DNA of 64,000 bases, from assembly GCA_016776605.1 (NCBI GenBank), contig JADHTB010000003.1, positions 62,001-126,000 of the forward strand. Direction: 5' to 3'. Each line of letters begins with the position of its first letter. Positions within the stretch are counted from its first letter, which is position 1. Source of the stretch: Alphaproteobacteria bacterium. GTDB lineage: Bacteria > Pseudomonadota > Alphaproteobacteria > GCA-2731375. A program made the position numbers and the translations under genes. Under the pieces are notes generated by a model, which searched no databases, was not told the DNA's origin, and saw nothing but the letters and a program-made list of their open reading frames with translations. Below, piece after piece: positions 16,676-25,340 of this stretch.

Positions 16676-19597
16676 ATGGGCGCGCCTTACACAGGTACGG
16701 GGCGCATCGGCGACAGCGCCTTGGCGGCCCGCCTGCGGCGGGAGCTGCGGGGCGAGGTGCTGTTCGATAGCGCCTCGCGGGGGCGCTATTCCACCGATGC
16801 CTCGATCTATCAAATCGAACCCATCGGCGTGGTGGTGCCCCATGACGAGGCGGACGTGGTGCGCGCCATCCAGATTGCGGCGGACGAGGGCATTCCCATC
16901 CTGCCACGGGGCGGCGGCACCTCGCAGTGCGGCCAGACCGTGGGCGAGGCCCTGGTGCTGGATGTCTCGAAAAACCTGGCTGGCGTGATTGCCCTGGATG
17001 TGGAGAACCGCCGCGTCACGGTACAGCCGGGCCTGGTGCTGGATCAATTGAACGCCTATTTGCGGCCCCATGGTTTGTATTTTCCGGTCGACGTCTCCAC
17101 CTCGTCCCGGGCCACCATCGGCGGCATGACCGGCAACAATTCCTGCGGCGCGCGCTCTATCCGCTATGGCCGCATGGTGGAAAATGTCCACGCCATCGAC
17201 GCCCTGCTGGCGGATGGCGGCAAGCTGCATTTCGGCCCCGTGCCCGGCGACTTTCAGGCTGCGGATATACCGCAACGATACCGCGATATTGTCACCCCCT
17301 TGTTGGACCTGGGCCGGCGGGAAGCAGCCGAGATCGCGGCCCGCTTTCCTGCTGTGCAGCGCCGCGTGGGCGGCTATAACATCGATGCCCTGGTGCCGGG
17401 CGCCGGCTCGGAAAATCTGGCCCATCTGCTGGTCGGCTCGGAAGGGACGCTGGCCTTTTCCACGGCGATTGAATTGAACCTGGCGCCGATCCCGTCCAAC
17501 AAAGTGCTGGGCATCTGCCATTTCCCGGAATTTTATGCGGCCATGGACGCGACCCGGCATATCGTCAAGCTGGGGCCGGCGGCGGTGGAACTGGTGGACC
17601 GCACCATGATCGACCTGGCCCGCGAGATCGAGATCTTCCGCCCCACCATCGAACGCTTTGTCGAGGGGGAGCCCGCCGCCCTGCTGCTGGTGGAATTCGC
17701 CGGCGAGGATGGCGACGAGCAGCTGCGCAAGTTGCGGCAACTGGTGGAACTGATGGGCGACCTGGGCTTTCCCGGCGCCGTTGTCGAGGCGATCGATCCC
17801 GGCTTCCAACGGGATGTCTGGGAAGTGCGCAAGTCCGGTCTGAACATCATGATGTCCATGAAGGGCGACGGCAAACCGATTTCGTTTATTGAAGACTGCG
17901 CCGTGCGCCTGGAAGATCTGGCCGAATACACCGACCGTCTGACAAAAATTTTTACCAAGCATGGCACTACGGGCACCTGGTACGCCCATGCCTCGGTCGG
18001 TTGCCTGCATGTCCGCCCCGTGGTCAATCTGAAGGCGGCGGACGGCGCCGTAAAGATGCGCGCCATGGCCGAGGAAGCCTTCGCCATGGTGCGGGAATAC
18101 AAGGGCTCTCATTCCGGCGAACATGGCGATGGTCTGGTCCGCTCTGAATTTCATCTGCCCATGTTCGGCCAGCGCATGGTGGATAATTTCGCCGAGGTGA
18201 AACAGATCCTCGACCCCAAGGGCCTGTTCAATCCGGGCAAAATCGTCGCGCCGCCGAAAATGGACGACCGCCGGTTGTTCCGCTTCAAGCCGGGTTATCA
18301 AACCGAAGCATTGGAGACCGGCCTGGACTGGTCAGCCTGGGGCGGCTTTGCCGGCGCGGTGGAGATGTGCAACAACAATGGCGCCTGCCGCAAATTAGGT
18401 CTGGCCGGCGTCATGTGCCCGTCGTTTCAGGTCACCAGGGACGAGGCCCATGTCACCCGTGGCCGGGCCAATCTGTTGCGCCTGGGAATCTCGGGACAGT
18501 TGGGCCCGGACGCCCTGCATTCAGACGCCATGGCCGAGGCCATGTCCCTATGCGTCGGCTGCAAGGGCTGCAAGCGGGAATGCCCGGTCGGCGTCGATAT
18601 GGCGGCCATGAAGATCGAAGTGCAATACCAGCGCGCCAAACGCTCTGGGCTTTCCTGGCATGACCGTCTGGTGGCCTACCTGCCGCGCTATGCCCCCTGG
18701 GCCGCGCGTCTGGCGCCGCTGCTGAACCTGCGCGACCAATTGCCCGGTCTGGCCTGGTTGAGCGAAAAACTGTTTGGCTTCACCGCGAAGCGGGCCTTGC
18801 CGAAATGGCGCGGCGATACCTTCCAGCCGGCGGAAAACGCGTTCGGGCCATCGGACGGGCCGGAAGTCGTGCTGTTCGCCGATACCTTTAATACCGCCTT
18901 CGAGGCCGAGAACCTGCACGCCGCCATTGCCGTCCTGACGGCCGCGGGCCGGCGCGTTCATATCGCCCAGGCGCCGAATGGCGGCCGGCGGCTTTGTTGC
19001 GGCCGCACCTTTCTCTCCGCCGGTCTGGTGGATCAGGCGCGGGAAGAATTGGCCCGCACGGTTGCCGCCCTCGCTCCCTTTGTTGCCCGTGGCCTGCCCG
19101 TGTTGGGATTGGAGCCATCCTGCCTGTTGACCCTGCGCGACGAACTGCTGGCTGTGCTGCCGGGCAGAGAGTCGGAGGACGTGGCGAAAAACGCCATGTT
19201 GTTGGAAGAATATCTGGCGGGGGAACATCTTGCGGGCCGTCTGGATTTGAAGTTGGATGGGGGAGAAAAGGGCAAGGTGCTGATGCATGGCCATTGCCAC
19301 CAAAAGGCGCACCAGACCATGACGGCCATGACCACGACCCTGGGCCTGTTACCGGATGTGGATGTGGAAACCGTGGCTTCCAGTTGCTGTGGCATGGCTG
19401 GCGCCTTCGGCTACGGCGCCGATACCTACGACACCTCCATCGCCATGGGCGAGGCGGCGCTGTTACCTGCGGTGCGGGCGGCGGCACCCGTAACCACGAT
19501 CATCGCCAACGGCACCTCCTGCCGCCAGCAGATCAAACATGGCAGCGGGCGCGATGCGGTACATATGGTGCAATTATTGCGCCGGGCCCTGGGGTGA
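16676..19597 (+). CDS. FAD-binding and (Fe-S)-binding oxidase (D-2-hydroxyacid dehydrogenase / YdiJ type)
   Basis: A 973-residue fusion of a GlcD-like flavoprotein and a GlcF-like iron-sulfur protein. The N-terminal PCMH FAD domain (about 40-210) includes PRGGGTSQCGQTVG and GGMTGNNSCGARSIRYG; the FAD-oxidase C-terminal domain follows to about 540. Two Cys clusters come next: MCNNNGACRKLG...MCPSFQ and CVGCKGCKRECPVG, which bind 4Fe-4S centres. A CCG domain ends the protein (HGHCHQKAH, SSCCGMAGAFGY). It would oxidise a D-2-hydroxy acid such as lactate, glycolate or 2-hydroxyglutarate. The start is chosen at the only suitable ATG; a near-duplicate GAPYTG codon block lies just upstream. Confidence 0.9.
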   Translation: MGAPYTGTGRIGDSALAARLRRELRGEVLFDSASRGRYSTDASIYQIEPIGVVVPHDEADVVRAIQIAADEGIPILPRGGGTSQCGQTVGEALVLDVSKNLAGVIALDVENRRVTVQPGLVLDQLNAYLRPHGLYFPVDVSTSSRATIGGMTGNNSCGARSIRYGRMVENVHAIDALLADGGKLHFGPVPGDFQAADIPQRYRDIVTPLLDLGRREAAEIAARFPAVQRRVGGYNIDALVPGAGSENLAHLLVGSEGTLAFSTAIELNLAPIPSNKVLGICHFPEFYAAMDATRHIVKLGPAAVELVDRTMIDLAREIEIFRPTIERFVEGEPAALLLVEFAGEDGDEQLRKLRQLVELMGDLGFPGAVVEAIDPGFQRDVWEVRKSGLNIMMSMKGDGKPISFIEDCAVRLEDLAEYTDRLTKIFTKHGTTGTWYAHASVGCLHVRPVVNLKAADGAVKMRAMAEEAFAMVREYKGSHSGEHGDGLVRSEFHLPMFGQRMVDNFAEVKQILDPKGLFNPGKIVAPPKMDDRRLFRFKPGYQTEALETGLDWSAWGGFAGAVEMCNNNGACRKLGLAGVMCPSFQVTRDEAHVTRGRANLLRLGISGQLGPDALHSDAMAEAMSLCVGCKGCKRECPVGVDMAAMKIEVQYQRAKRSGLSWHDRLVAYLPRYAPWAARLAPLLNLRDQLPGLAWLSEKLFGFTAKRALPKWRGDTFQPAENAFGPSDGPEVVLFADTFNTAFEAENLHAAIAVLTAAGRRVHIAQAPNGGRRLCCGRTFLSAGLVDQAREELARTVAALAPFVARGLPVLGLEPSCLLTLRDELLAVLPGRESEDVAKNAMLLEEYLAGEHLAGRLDLKLDGGEKGKVLMHGHCHQKAHQTMTAMTTTLGLLPDVDVETVASSCCGMAGAFGYGADTYDTSIAMGEAALLPAVRAAAPVTTIIANGTSCRQQIKHGSGRDAVHMVQLLRRALG

Positions 19598-19711
19598 GCC
19601 GGGGATGAGCCGGCGAATTTCCAGGATAGGGCCGCCGGACCGCGTGGGGGCTGTGATTATTTCAATCACGGCGAGATTAGGCTACCCTCGGCAAAGATCT
19701 AAAAACAGCCT

Positions 19712-22297
19712 GTGAAAATGCCAGAAAAACCATACTTCGCCATTATGCGATATGCCCGCCTGCTAATTATCATATTGGCCTGCGGCATATTTGTCAGCGC
19801 GATGGCGATCGTCGTGCAAGGCTGGTTCTTCGGCTTCAGGAACGTCACTGCCGTAACGGTTATGCCGGCATTTATATACGGCGTTCTTGCGGCGTCGGTC
19901 ATCGTTTTCCTTATCAATAGAAACAAGGAAAACCTGCTGAAGCGCCTAAGAGTGGAAACGGCAATTTCCACGAAATTGCGGGAAGAAATCGAGGAACGCG
20001 CCCGTATTGACCTCGCCTTGAAGGAGAGCGAGCAAAGGTATCGGCGAATTTTAGACAATATGCAGGATACCTACTATCGGGTCGATATGGACGGCCTAGT
20101 CGTGATGGCCTCGCCCGCCGCATCCGCTCTTTTGGGCTACGATATACCCGAGCTGATCGGCAGAAAATTCGCCGATCTTTATGTCGATCCAACCAGACAT
20201 GAAGACTTTCTGCGGCAACTTGCGGAAAACAATGAAAAGGTTGGGCAATTCGAATTGGCCTTGCGGCGTAAGGACGGCAATGAGGTCCTGGTTTCGAGCA
20301 ACGGCCAGTATTGGCGGAATGAAGGCGGCAATGTTGCCGGTATCGAAGGAACCATTCGCGACATCACCGCGCGTAGGCGGGCCGAGGATGCCTTGCGCGA
20401 CCGGGAGGAGCGGCTTGTCGAAGCCCAACGGATCGCCCGGATCGGATCGTGGCAGTTTGATCTAACGGACGATATCCTCACCTGGTCGGACCAGATCTAC
20501 CGGCTTTTCGAAGTCGATTCGGCGCATTTTACCGCCTCGAACAAGGCCTTCCAGGACGCCGTCCACCCCGATGACCGGGAAATGGTCGAGCAGGCCTATA
20601 CGGCCTCCCTCTCCAGCCACTCACCCTATGAGATTACCCACCGCTTCCTAATGAAGGACGGCCGCATCAAATGGGTGCAGGCGCGCTACGAGATGGACTT
20701 CGATGCGGATGGCAAGCCGCTGCGGTCGCACGGCACCGTGCAGGACATTACCGAGCGTGTACAAACGGAGGAAGCGGTACGGATCCGTGACGACTGGTTG
20801 CGTGCGATCCTGGAAAATTCACTGACCGAGATCATCCTAAAGGACGCCGAAGGGCGAATCCTCGCTGTCAGCCGCAGTGTGGCGGACGTCCATGGTTTGG
20901 AAAGAGAAGATTTTATCGGCCGTACCAGCGCCGATTTCCTGTCCAGCGACATCGCGGAAGAAAACATGAAAGCCGACCGCAGGGTGGTCGAGACCGGTGA
21001 GCCGACGCAACGGGAGGTCGCCGAAGAGGTCAATGGCGCCGTGCGCTATTTGCTGAATGCAAAATTTCCGCTTCGGAACAAAGATGGCAAGATCACCGGC
21101 GTTTGTAGCATGACCAGCAATATCACGGAAATGAAGCAGGCAGAGCAACAGTTGCGCCAAGCCCAGAAGATGGAGGCGGTCGGCCAGCTTACGGGCGGCG
21201 TGGCCCATGACTTCAACAATTTACTGGCCGCCATCATCGGCAATCTTGATCTGATAGAAGAGAGCAGCATTACGGATGAGTTTGACAGGGAAAGTATCGC
21301 CACCGCCCTCCGGGCCGCACTTAGAGGCGCAGAGCTAACCCATCGCCTGCTGGCCTTCTCGCGGCAACAGGAACTGGACGCCAAGACGACCGAGATCAAC
21401 AAGATGCTGCCGCAGTTTCGCCAACTGGCCCAGCGTACCATTGGCGCGGATATCGCCATCGAGATGAATCTGGCGGCCGATTTATGGCCGACCATGGTCG
21501 ATGTCGGGCAGTTGGAAAACGCCCTTCTGAACCTTGCCATAAACGCCCGCGACGCCATGCCCGATGGTGGCCGGTTGACCATTGAAACTGCCAACCGGGT
21601 TCTGGCGCCTGCTGACACGGCAGGGAACGAGGATCTGGTGCCCGGCGATTATGTGATGATCGCCATCAGCGACAACGGCACCGGGATGCCGGCGGAAGTG
21701 CGGGAGCGTGTGTTCGAGCCCTTTTTTACGACCAAGGACGTCGGCAAGGGCACCGGTCTGGGCTTGAGCATGGTCTTTGGCTTCGCCAAGCAATCGGGGG
21801 GCCACGTTTCAATTTACAGCAAGGAGGAAGAGGGCACGACGGTCAGGATTTATCTGCCCAGGGCCGATGATCCGACGAGCGCCAAAAGCCCCATCGCTCG
21901 ATCGCTCAAGGACCGGCCAACGGGCGACGAAACGGTCCTTGTGGTCGAGGACGACAAGGCTGTCCGTGATTATCTGGTAATCGTGCTCAGCCGGCTCGGC
22001 TATACCGTCCTGGAGGCGGTGAACGGACCGATGGCGTTGGAGGTCATGGCGGCTACCGATGCGATCCATCTATTGTTGACCGATGTGATTCTGCCAGGGG
22101 GAATGAACGGGCGCGATGTCGCCATCGCCTTCCGCGAGCGCTTTCCGGCGGCCGGCGTGATTTATTCATCGGGCTACACGCGGGAGATCCTCAATCGCCG
22201 CGGCCAGCTCGAACAAGGCGTCGTGCTCATGAACAAGCCCTATCAGACCCAGGCCCTGGCGCAACGGGTACGGGAGGTCCTGGATGGCCAAATTTGA
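19712..22297 (+). CDS. hybrid sensor histidine kinase with multiple PAS domains
   Basis: About 861 residues. Two transmembrane helices (about 11-32 and 44-68) anchor the protein. Three PAS modules follow: ILDNMQDTYYRVDMDGLV, then a PAS_3-type domain (IGSWQFDLTDDILTWSDQIY) and one starting ILENSLTEIILKDAEGRIL. The dimerisation helix carries the phosphate-accepting His499 in VAHDFNNLLAAI, the ATPase has NLAINARDAMPDGG and GTGLGLSMVFG, and a C-terminal receiver domain holds Asp791 (LLLTDVILP). Start is GTG 19712 or ATG 19718; no ribosome site decides. The response-regulator gene at 22340 lies just downstream and is the probable phosphorelay partner. The stimulus is unknown. Confidence 0.9.
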   Translation: MKMPEKPYFAIMRYARLLIIILACGIFVSAMAIVVQGWFFGFRNVTAVTVMPAFIYGVLAASVIVFLINRNKENLLKRLRVETAISTKLREEIEERARIDLALKESEQRYRRILDNMQDTYYRVDMDGLVVMASPAASALLGYDIPELIGRKFADLYVDPTRHEDFLRQLAENNEKVGQFELALRRKDGNEVLVSSNGQYWRNEGGNVAGIEGTIRDITARRRAEDALRDREERLVEAQRIARIGSWQFDLTDDILTWSDQIYRLFEVDSAHFTASNKAFQDAVHPDDREMVEQAYTASLSSHSPYEITHRFLMKDGRIKWVQARYEMDFDADGKPLRSHGTVQDITERVQTEEAVRIRDDWLRAILENSLTEIILKDAEGRILAVSRSVADVHGLEREDFIGRTSADFLSSDIAEENMKADRRVVETGEPTQREVAEEVNGAVRYLLNAKFPLRNKDGKITGVCSMTSNITEMKQAEQQLRQAQKMEAVGQLTGGVAHDFNNLLAAIIGNLDLIEESSITDEFDRESIATALRAALRGAELTHRLLAFSRQQELDAKTTEINKMLPQFRQLAQRTIGADIAIEMNLAADLWPTMVDVGQLENALLNLAINARDAMPDGGRLTIETANRVLAPADTAGNEDLVPGDYVMIAISDNGTGMPAEVRERVFEPFFTTKDVGKGTGLGLSMVFGFAKQSGGHVSIYSKEEEGTTVRIYLPRADDPTSAKSPIARSLKDRPTGDETVLVVEDDKAVRDYLVIVLSRLGYTVLEAVNGPMALEVMAATDAIHLLLTDVILPGGMNGRDVAIAFRERFPAAGVIYSSGYTREILNRRGQLEQGVVLMNKPYQTQALAQRVREVLDGQI

Positions 22298-22326
22298 GGG
22301 ATCAGAATATCCCGGAACTGCTCTAG
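22298..22326. repeat. solo arm of the CTAG palindromic repeat
   Basis: Between kinase and response regulator lies GGGATCAGAATATCCC (a 5-bp stem) followed by GGAACTGCTCTAG. The CAGAATATCCCGGAA...GCTCTAG string matches the outer arm of the long element inside the SCO1-like gene and the solo arm at 39466. Confidence 0.65.
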
Positions 22327-22339
22327 GGGCGGCGGACAA

Positions 22340-22711
22340 ATGAAAGCGCGGATTCTGATCATTGACGACGATGATCTGGTGCGCGCCACGCTTTCCCGCA
22401 CGCTCACGACGGCGGGCTACCATGTGATCGAGGCGCAGAATGGAAACGAGGGCCTGCGGAAGTTTGCAGCCGGCAACATCGATCTGGTGATCACCGATAT
22501 TCTGATGCCTGAAAAGGAAGGCTTGGAAACAATCCAGGAACTGCGCCAGGCGGATGCCGACATCAAGGTCATCGCGATCTCCGGCGGCGACCGCTCCGGC
22601 AACCTGAGTTATCTTGGCATGGCCGCTGCGTTGGGGGCTGACAATGTTCTCGCCAAACCCTACCGGCGCCAGGAATTGTTGACCATGCTCGATGCCGTCC
22701 TGAAAGCCTGA
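22340..22711 (+). CDS. single-domain response regulator
   Basis: A 123-residue stand-alone receiver domain, without any output domain. The acidic pocket is Asp9-Asp11 (LIIDDDD), the phosphorylation site Asp53 (VITDILMPEKEG), and the conserved Ser and Lys are in VIAISGGD and VLAKPYRRQEL. It follows the hybrid kinase by 42 bp on the same strand and is probably part of its phosphorelay, either as a shuttle or as a sink. CheY-like roles are possible but there are no chemotaxis genes here. Confidence 0.92.
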   Translation: MKARILIIDDDDLVRATLSRTLTTAGYHVIEAQNGNEGLRKFAAGNIDLVITDILMPEKEGLETIQELRQADADIKVIAISGGDRSGNLSYLGMAAALGADNVLAKPYRRQELLTMLDAVLKA

Positions 22712-22718
22712 GCGCATC

Positions 22719-22738
22719 CGTATAGACGACGTATAGAC
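22719..22738 (+). promoter_or_regulatory. 11-bp-spaced direct repeat upstream of the SCO operon
   Basis: CGTATAGAC occurs twice with an 11-bp period (22719-22727 and 22730-22738), one DNA helical turn apart. This spacing is typical for tandem binding of a response regulator or similar factor. It stands 120-140 bp before the first gene of the operon. Confidence 0.4.
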
Positions 22739-22807
22739 AAAATGGACCTGGCCTCATTTGATATTTCCAGCAGCACACGACGTGATCGCGAGAATGTCAT
22801 TACCGCG

Positions 22808-22831
22808 CAACCTTGAAATCGTTCAAGGTTG
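22808..22831. promoter_or_regulatory. perfect dyad in the SCO-operon promoter region
   Basis: CAACCTTGAA (22808-22817) and TTCAAGGTTG (22822-22831) form an exact 10-bp inverted repeat around ATCG. The position about 30 bp before the operon start and the ACCTTGAA-type half-site would suit a MerR-like or other dimeric metal-responsive regulator. There is no downstream T-run, so a terminator is less likely. Confidence 0.5.
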
Positions 22832-22859
22832 ATGCTTCGGATTTGCAAAATCAGGATCC

Positions 22860-23312
22860 ATGACAATGAAGCGAACGATGATGATGGCCTTGATGGCCGG
22901 GTTATTCTGTCTTGCCGCAACGGCGCATGCCGCCGCCGCGACGTCCGGGATGACGGCGAAGCGTATCAACGTAACCGGCGAAATCGTTGATACCTGGTGC
23001 TATGTGACCGAGATTATGTACGCCCTGGGTACCGCACACCATCAATGCGCCGTTTGGTGTGCGGCGGGTGGAATTCCGGTCAGTATCCTAGGCGATGACG
23101 GCAAGGTCTATGTCGTCCTCAAACTCGAAGACGACGGCACCAACGTGGCCAATCCCGCGATCCTTAAAATCCAGACCCACAGGGTCACCGTCAACGGCGA
23201 TCTTTTCGAGCGCGACGGTGTCAAATATTTGTTTGTCACCCAGGTGGCCGATGACAAGGGCGTCGTCAATCTGACCCATGCCGAAAATGGCATTCAGCCG
23301 TTTGGAGAATGA
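22860..23312 (+). CDS. exported Cys/His-containing protein of the SCO operon
   Basis: A 150-residue protein with a clear signal peptide (MKRTMMMALMAGLFCLAATAHA). The mature part starts with VTGEIVDTWCYVTEIMYALG, then HHQCAVWCAAGGIPVSIL, then a beta-rich domain with DDGKVYVVLKLEDD and THRVTVNGDLFERDG. The arrangement of Cys, two His, CAxxCA is conserved in a family I recall from periplasmic copper or heme contexts, without an assigned function. The ATG at 22860 or 22866 can both serve. The stop overlaps the next gene start, and the third gene is SCO1, so a role in copper or thiol handling is inferred. Confidence 0.7.
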   Translation: MTMKRTMMMALMAGLFCLAATAHAAAATSGMTAKRINVTGEIVDTWCYVTEIMYALGTAHHQCAVWCAAGGIPVSILGDDGKVYVVLKLEDDGTNVANPAILKIQTHRVTVNGDLFERDGVKYLFVTQVADDKGVVNLTHAENGIQPFGE

Positions 23313-23314
23313 CC

Positions 23315-23833
23315 ATGAAAACCATTGCAATTATCTTCGCGCTTGCCGTCATGGCATTCGCCCCGGCGGCCTTCGCGGCCGAGGAATGGGGGATCGACGG
23401 TGAGAAAAAGGCCCGCTTCGAGGCCAAGGTTGTGGACATCGCATGCGAACTATCCGGCAATTGCCCAGCCAATTGTGGTGGCGGCAAGCGTCAGCTCGGC
23501 CTGCTTCGCGATGATGGGAGGCTTTTGCTGGTGGCCAAGAATTTCGATATTTTCGCCGGCGGCACCGTCGACCTTCTTGGGTTTTGCGGCCAGCGGATCG
23601 TCGCCGATGGGCTATTGATCAAGACCGCGAAAATGCCCCTGTTCGCATTACAATTTAGCCGCCTGGCGCCGGATGGGAAGTGGCGCCGCGCCAATAAGTT
23701 CACCACGGAATGGTCAAGTTCCAACGGTGGCAAAGAAGGCTCGCAATGGTTCCGACATGACGCCCGCATCAAGAACGAGATTGCCGCCAACGGCGTTTTC
23801 GGCATCCCCGGCCTTAAACCCAGCAAGGAATAA
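23315..23833 (+). CDS. second exported Cys-containing protein, distant paralogue of its neighbour
   Basis: A 172-residue protein with signal peptide (MKTIAIIFALAVMAFAPAAFA). After it comes KVVDIACELSGNCPANCGGGK, a Cys-rich loop placed like that of the upstream gene product, then a beta-rich segment (LGLLRDDGRLLLVAKNF ... ADGLLIKTAKMPLFAL). The shared order VVD-xx-C, C, C, G, LLxDDG suggests that both come from one ancestral domain. GGAG at 23304 favours the ATG at 23315 over the overlapping ATG at 23309. Its TAA overlaps the start of the SCO1-like gene, so the three are translationally coupled. Confidence 0.68.
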   Translation: MKTIAIIFALAVMAFAPAAFAAEEWGIDGEKKARFEAKVVDIACELSGNCPANCGGGKRQLGLLRDDGRLLLVAKNFDIFAGGTVDLLGFCGQRIVADGLLIKTAKMPLFALQFSRLAPDGKWRRANKFTTEWSSSNGGKEGSQWFRHDARIKNEIAANGVFGIPGLKPSKE

Positions 23834-24627
23834 TGCGCTTGTACGGCAACATCGTCGGGGGCGCGGTGGCGGGACGAACACTTGCCGCTATCGTGGTTTT
23901 GGCGGCCTTGGCAATATCCGCGCCATCGGATGCCCATGGGCTAGAGCATTTCCGGGGTATTCTGAACCATTTGACCGCTCACCAAGGCCCCGTGGGTAGG
24001 CGCATTGCGCAGCGCGATGTCATGCATCGGGCAAGCGGCGCAACGCACCAGAATGGCTTAGGGGCGCCATCAAATGGACCAGACTATCCCGGAAATGCTC
24101 TAGCGTCCGAAAGCCCACCACCAGCCGGTTTGTCCGCTCTGTTCGGCGGGCCGTTCTCGTTGATGGACCATTCCGGCAGGCCGCGGACGGATAAGGATTT
24201 TCCGGGTAAATTTCTGCTTATCAATTTCGGCTACACCCGCTGTCCCGATATCTGCCCCCTTGATCTATCGACCCTGGCCGCGGCCCTGGACATGCTGGAA
24301 CAGGCTGGCGAACGGGTTCAGCCGCTTTTCATCACGATCGATCCGGCCCGGGATAAACCGGCGGTTTTGCAGGGATATGTCTTTAAATTCCATCCGCGCC
24401 TGATTGGTTTGGGCGGATCCGAGGCGCAGATCAGCCGCGTGGCGAAAGCCTACCGGGTTCACCGTAGCAAGGTGATGGTTGATGACGCCCCACCGCAAGA
24501 TTATATGGCCAGCCACTCGTCATTGACCTTTTTGATGGCCCCGAACGGAAGTTTCGTGACCATGTTTCCCCATGGCACCAAGCCGGAATTCATGGCCGAC
24601 GCCATTCGCCGCTATATACTCAAGTGA
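23833..24627 (+). CDS. SCO1/SenC-family copper chaperone with an in-frame palindromic-repeat insertion
   Basis: A 264-residue protein. Signal peptide or membrane anchor lies at residues 14-35 (TLAAIVVLAALAISAPSDAHG). The thioredoxin-like SCO domain starts near 105: copper-binding CxxxC is Cys137/Cys141 in GYTRCPDICPLDL, the strand LFITIDPARD follows, and the copper-binding His is His228 in MASHSSLTFLM. SCO proteins deliver copper to cytochrome oxidase CuA and related sites on the outer face of the membrane. Residues 38-90 are encoded by a CTAG-bounded palindromic element (23941-24103); removing it restores an uninterrupted AHG-LASES linker. SCO function probably survives because the insertion lies in the linker. 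Confidence 0.92.
   Translation: MRLYGNIVGGAVAGRTLAAIVVLAALAISAPSDAHGLEHFRGILNHLTAHQGPVGRRIAQRDVMHRASGATHQNGLGAPSNGPDYPGNALASESPPPAGLSALFGGPFSLMDHSGRPRTDKDFPGKFLLINFGYTRCPDICPLDLSTLAAALDMLEQAGERVQPLFITIDPARDKPAVLQGYVFKFHPRLIGLGGSEAQISRVAKAYRVHRSKVMVDDAPPQDYMASHSSLTFLMAPNGSFVTMFPHGTKPEFMADAIRRYILK
23941..24103. mobile_element. MITE-like long palindrome inserted in frame in the SCO1-like gene
   Basis: The element begins and ends with CTAG. Its 34-bp outer arms, starting CTAGAGCATTTCCGGG and ending CCCGGAAATGCTCTAG, are inverted copies with a few mismatches, and the inner ATTTGA / TCAAAT steps extend the stem. Counting one CTAG as the target, the net insertion is 159 bp, that is 53 codons. Inner landmarks GTGGGTAGGCG and CATCAAATGG also occur (with small changes) in the element at 39488-39673. 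Confidence 0.85.
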
Positions 24628-24634
24628 GGCTCCG

Positions 24635-24744
24635 CTAGAGCTGCTCCAATTAATTGAAAATTGCTCAGATCTTTAGAATTAGAGCAATTTTTTCCAATCA
24701 CTTAGAATCGCTTTGCGATTCTCATTAGTTCGGAATTGCTCTAG
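24635..24744. repeat. CTAG-bounded palindromic repeat, copy 4
   Basis: A complete copy between the convergent SCO1-like and hemerythrin genes, with CTAG at both ends. It holds AGAGCAATTTTTTCC, the central hairpin AGAATCGCTTTGCGATTCT, and GGAATTGCTCTAG. The right CTAG gives the TAG stop of the hemerythrin gene. Confidence 0.88.
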
Positions 24745-25340
24745 GCGGGGTATTCGATATTGCGGCGGGCCGCCATATTGTGGCCCATATTCGCCATGTC
24801 ATCGACGGTAAAATAACGCCGGGCCAGGGGCAGGACTATATTGTTTTCCCAGATAATGTGCCGCCGTTGGGTTTCCACGAAACGGGCAGCGGAGGCTTCG
24901 AAAAGCTCGCCTTCACGCACCGCGCCGCCCGCCAATAAATTATCAAGGCCCGCCGTAACAGGCGGCAACAGTGCGAAATCTTCCACATGCTCCTGGCGCA
25001 GAGTGGCGAGAATCTGCCCCGTTTCGCCGTCTCCCGGACAGCGCTGTTCGAGACAGGGGAACAGATCCTCTTCCTCGTCGGCAATATGTATCGGTAATTC
25101 GTCAACCAGATAGGTGCGGACGACCGCCACGTCGGAGCCATTGTCCTCGGCAAGTGGCGATACGAAAAGCCCCTCGATCAAAAGACGGTCCATTGCGGCG
25201 ACAACCTGACGCAGTCTGTAGTGATCAGCGAAGATATACTCAATGGGTTCGCGCAAAAGGTTCTCGGGAATTAATTCCAGAGACAACGGCTCACGCTTGC
25301 GCAATCTTGATGTTCTTGGATCCGCCGCCAAAACCGACAC
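24741..25340 (-). CDS. hemerythrin-domain protein
   Basis: A 199-residue four-helix-bundle protein of the hemerythrin HHE class. Candidate di-iron ligands are in FADHYRLR (near residue 40), LPIHIADEEEDLFP (near 85), LRQEHVEDF (near 117) and RRHIIWENNIVLP (near 158), matching the H...HxxxE...H...HxxxE order. Such soluble proteins bind oxygen or nitric oxide or help repair Fe-S centres. It lies next to the nir cluster on the same strand as that cluster, so a link with nitrosative stress is plausible but inferred. Its stop codon is formed by the neighbouring repeat. Confidence 0.85.
   Translation of the reverse strand: MSVLAADPRTSRLRKREPLSLELIPENLLREPIEYIFADHYRLRQVVAAMDRLLIEGLFVSPLAEDNGSDVAVVRTYLVDELPIHIADEEEDLFPCLEQRCPGDGETGQILATLRQEHVEDFALLPPVTAGLDNLLAGGAVREGELFEASAARFVETQRRHIIWENNIVLPLARRYFTVDDMANMGHNMAARRNIEYPA

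Noticed and set aside
16544..18301. 585-residue minus-strand open frame
   Set aside because: It lies antisense to the FAD/Fe-S oxidase, with His/Gln-rich shadow composition.
19653..19669. GTGATT/AATCAC inverted repeat as a terminator after the FAD/Fe-S gene
   Set aside because: The stem is short and AT-rich and lacks a T-run; not enough to call.
23309..23311. ATG overlapping the previous stop as start of the second SCO-operon gene
   Set aside because: The ribosome site GGAG is only one base away; the ATG at 23315 is at normal distance.
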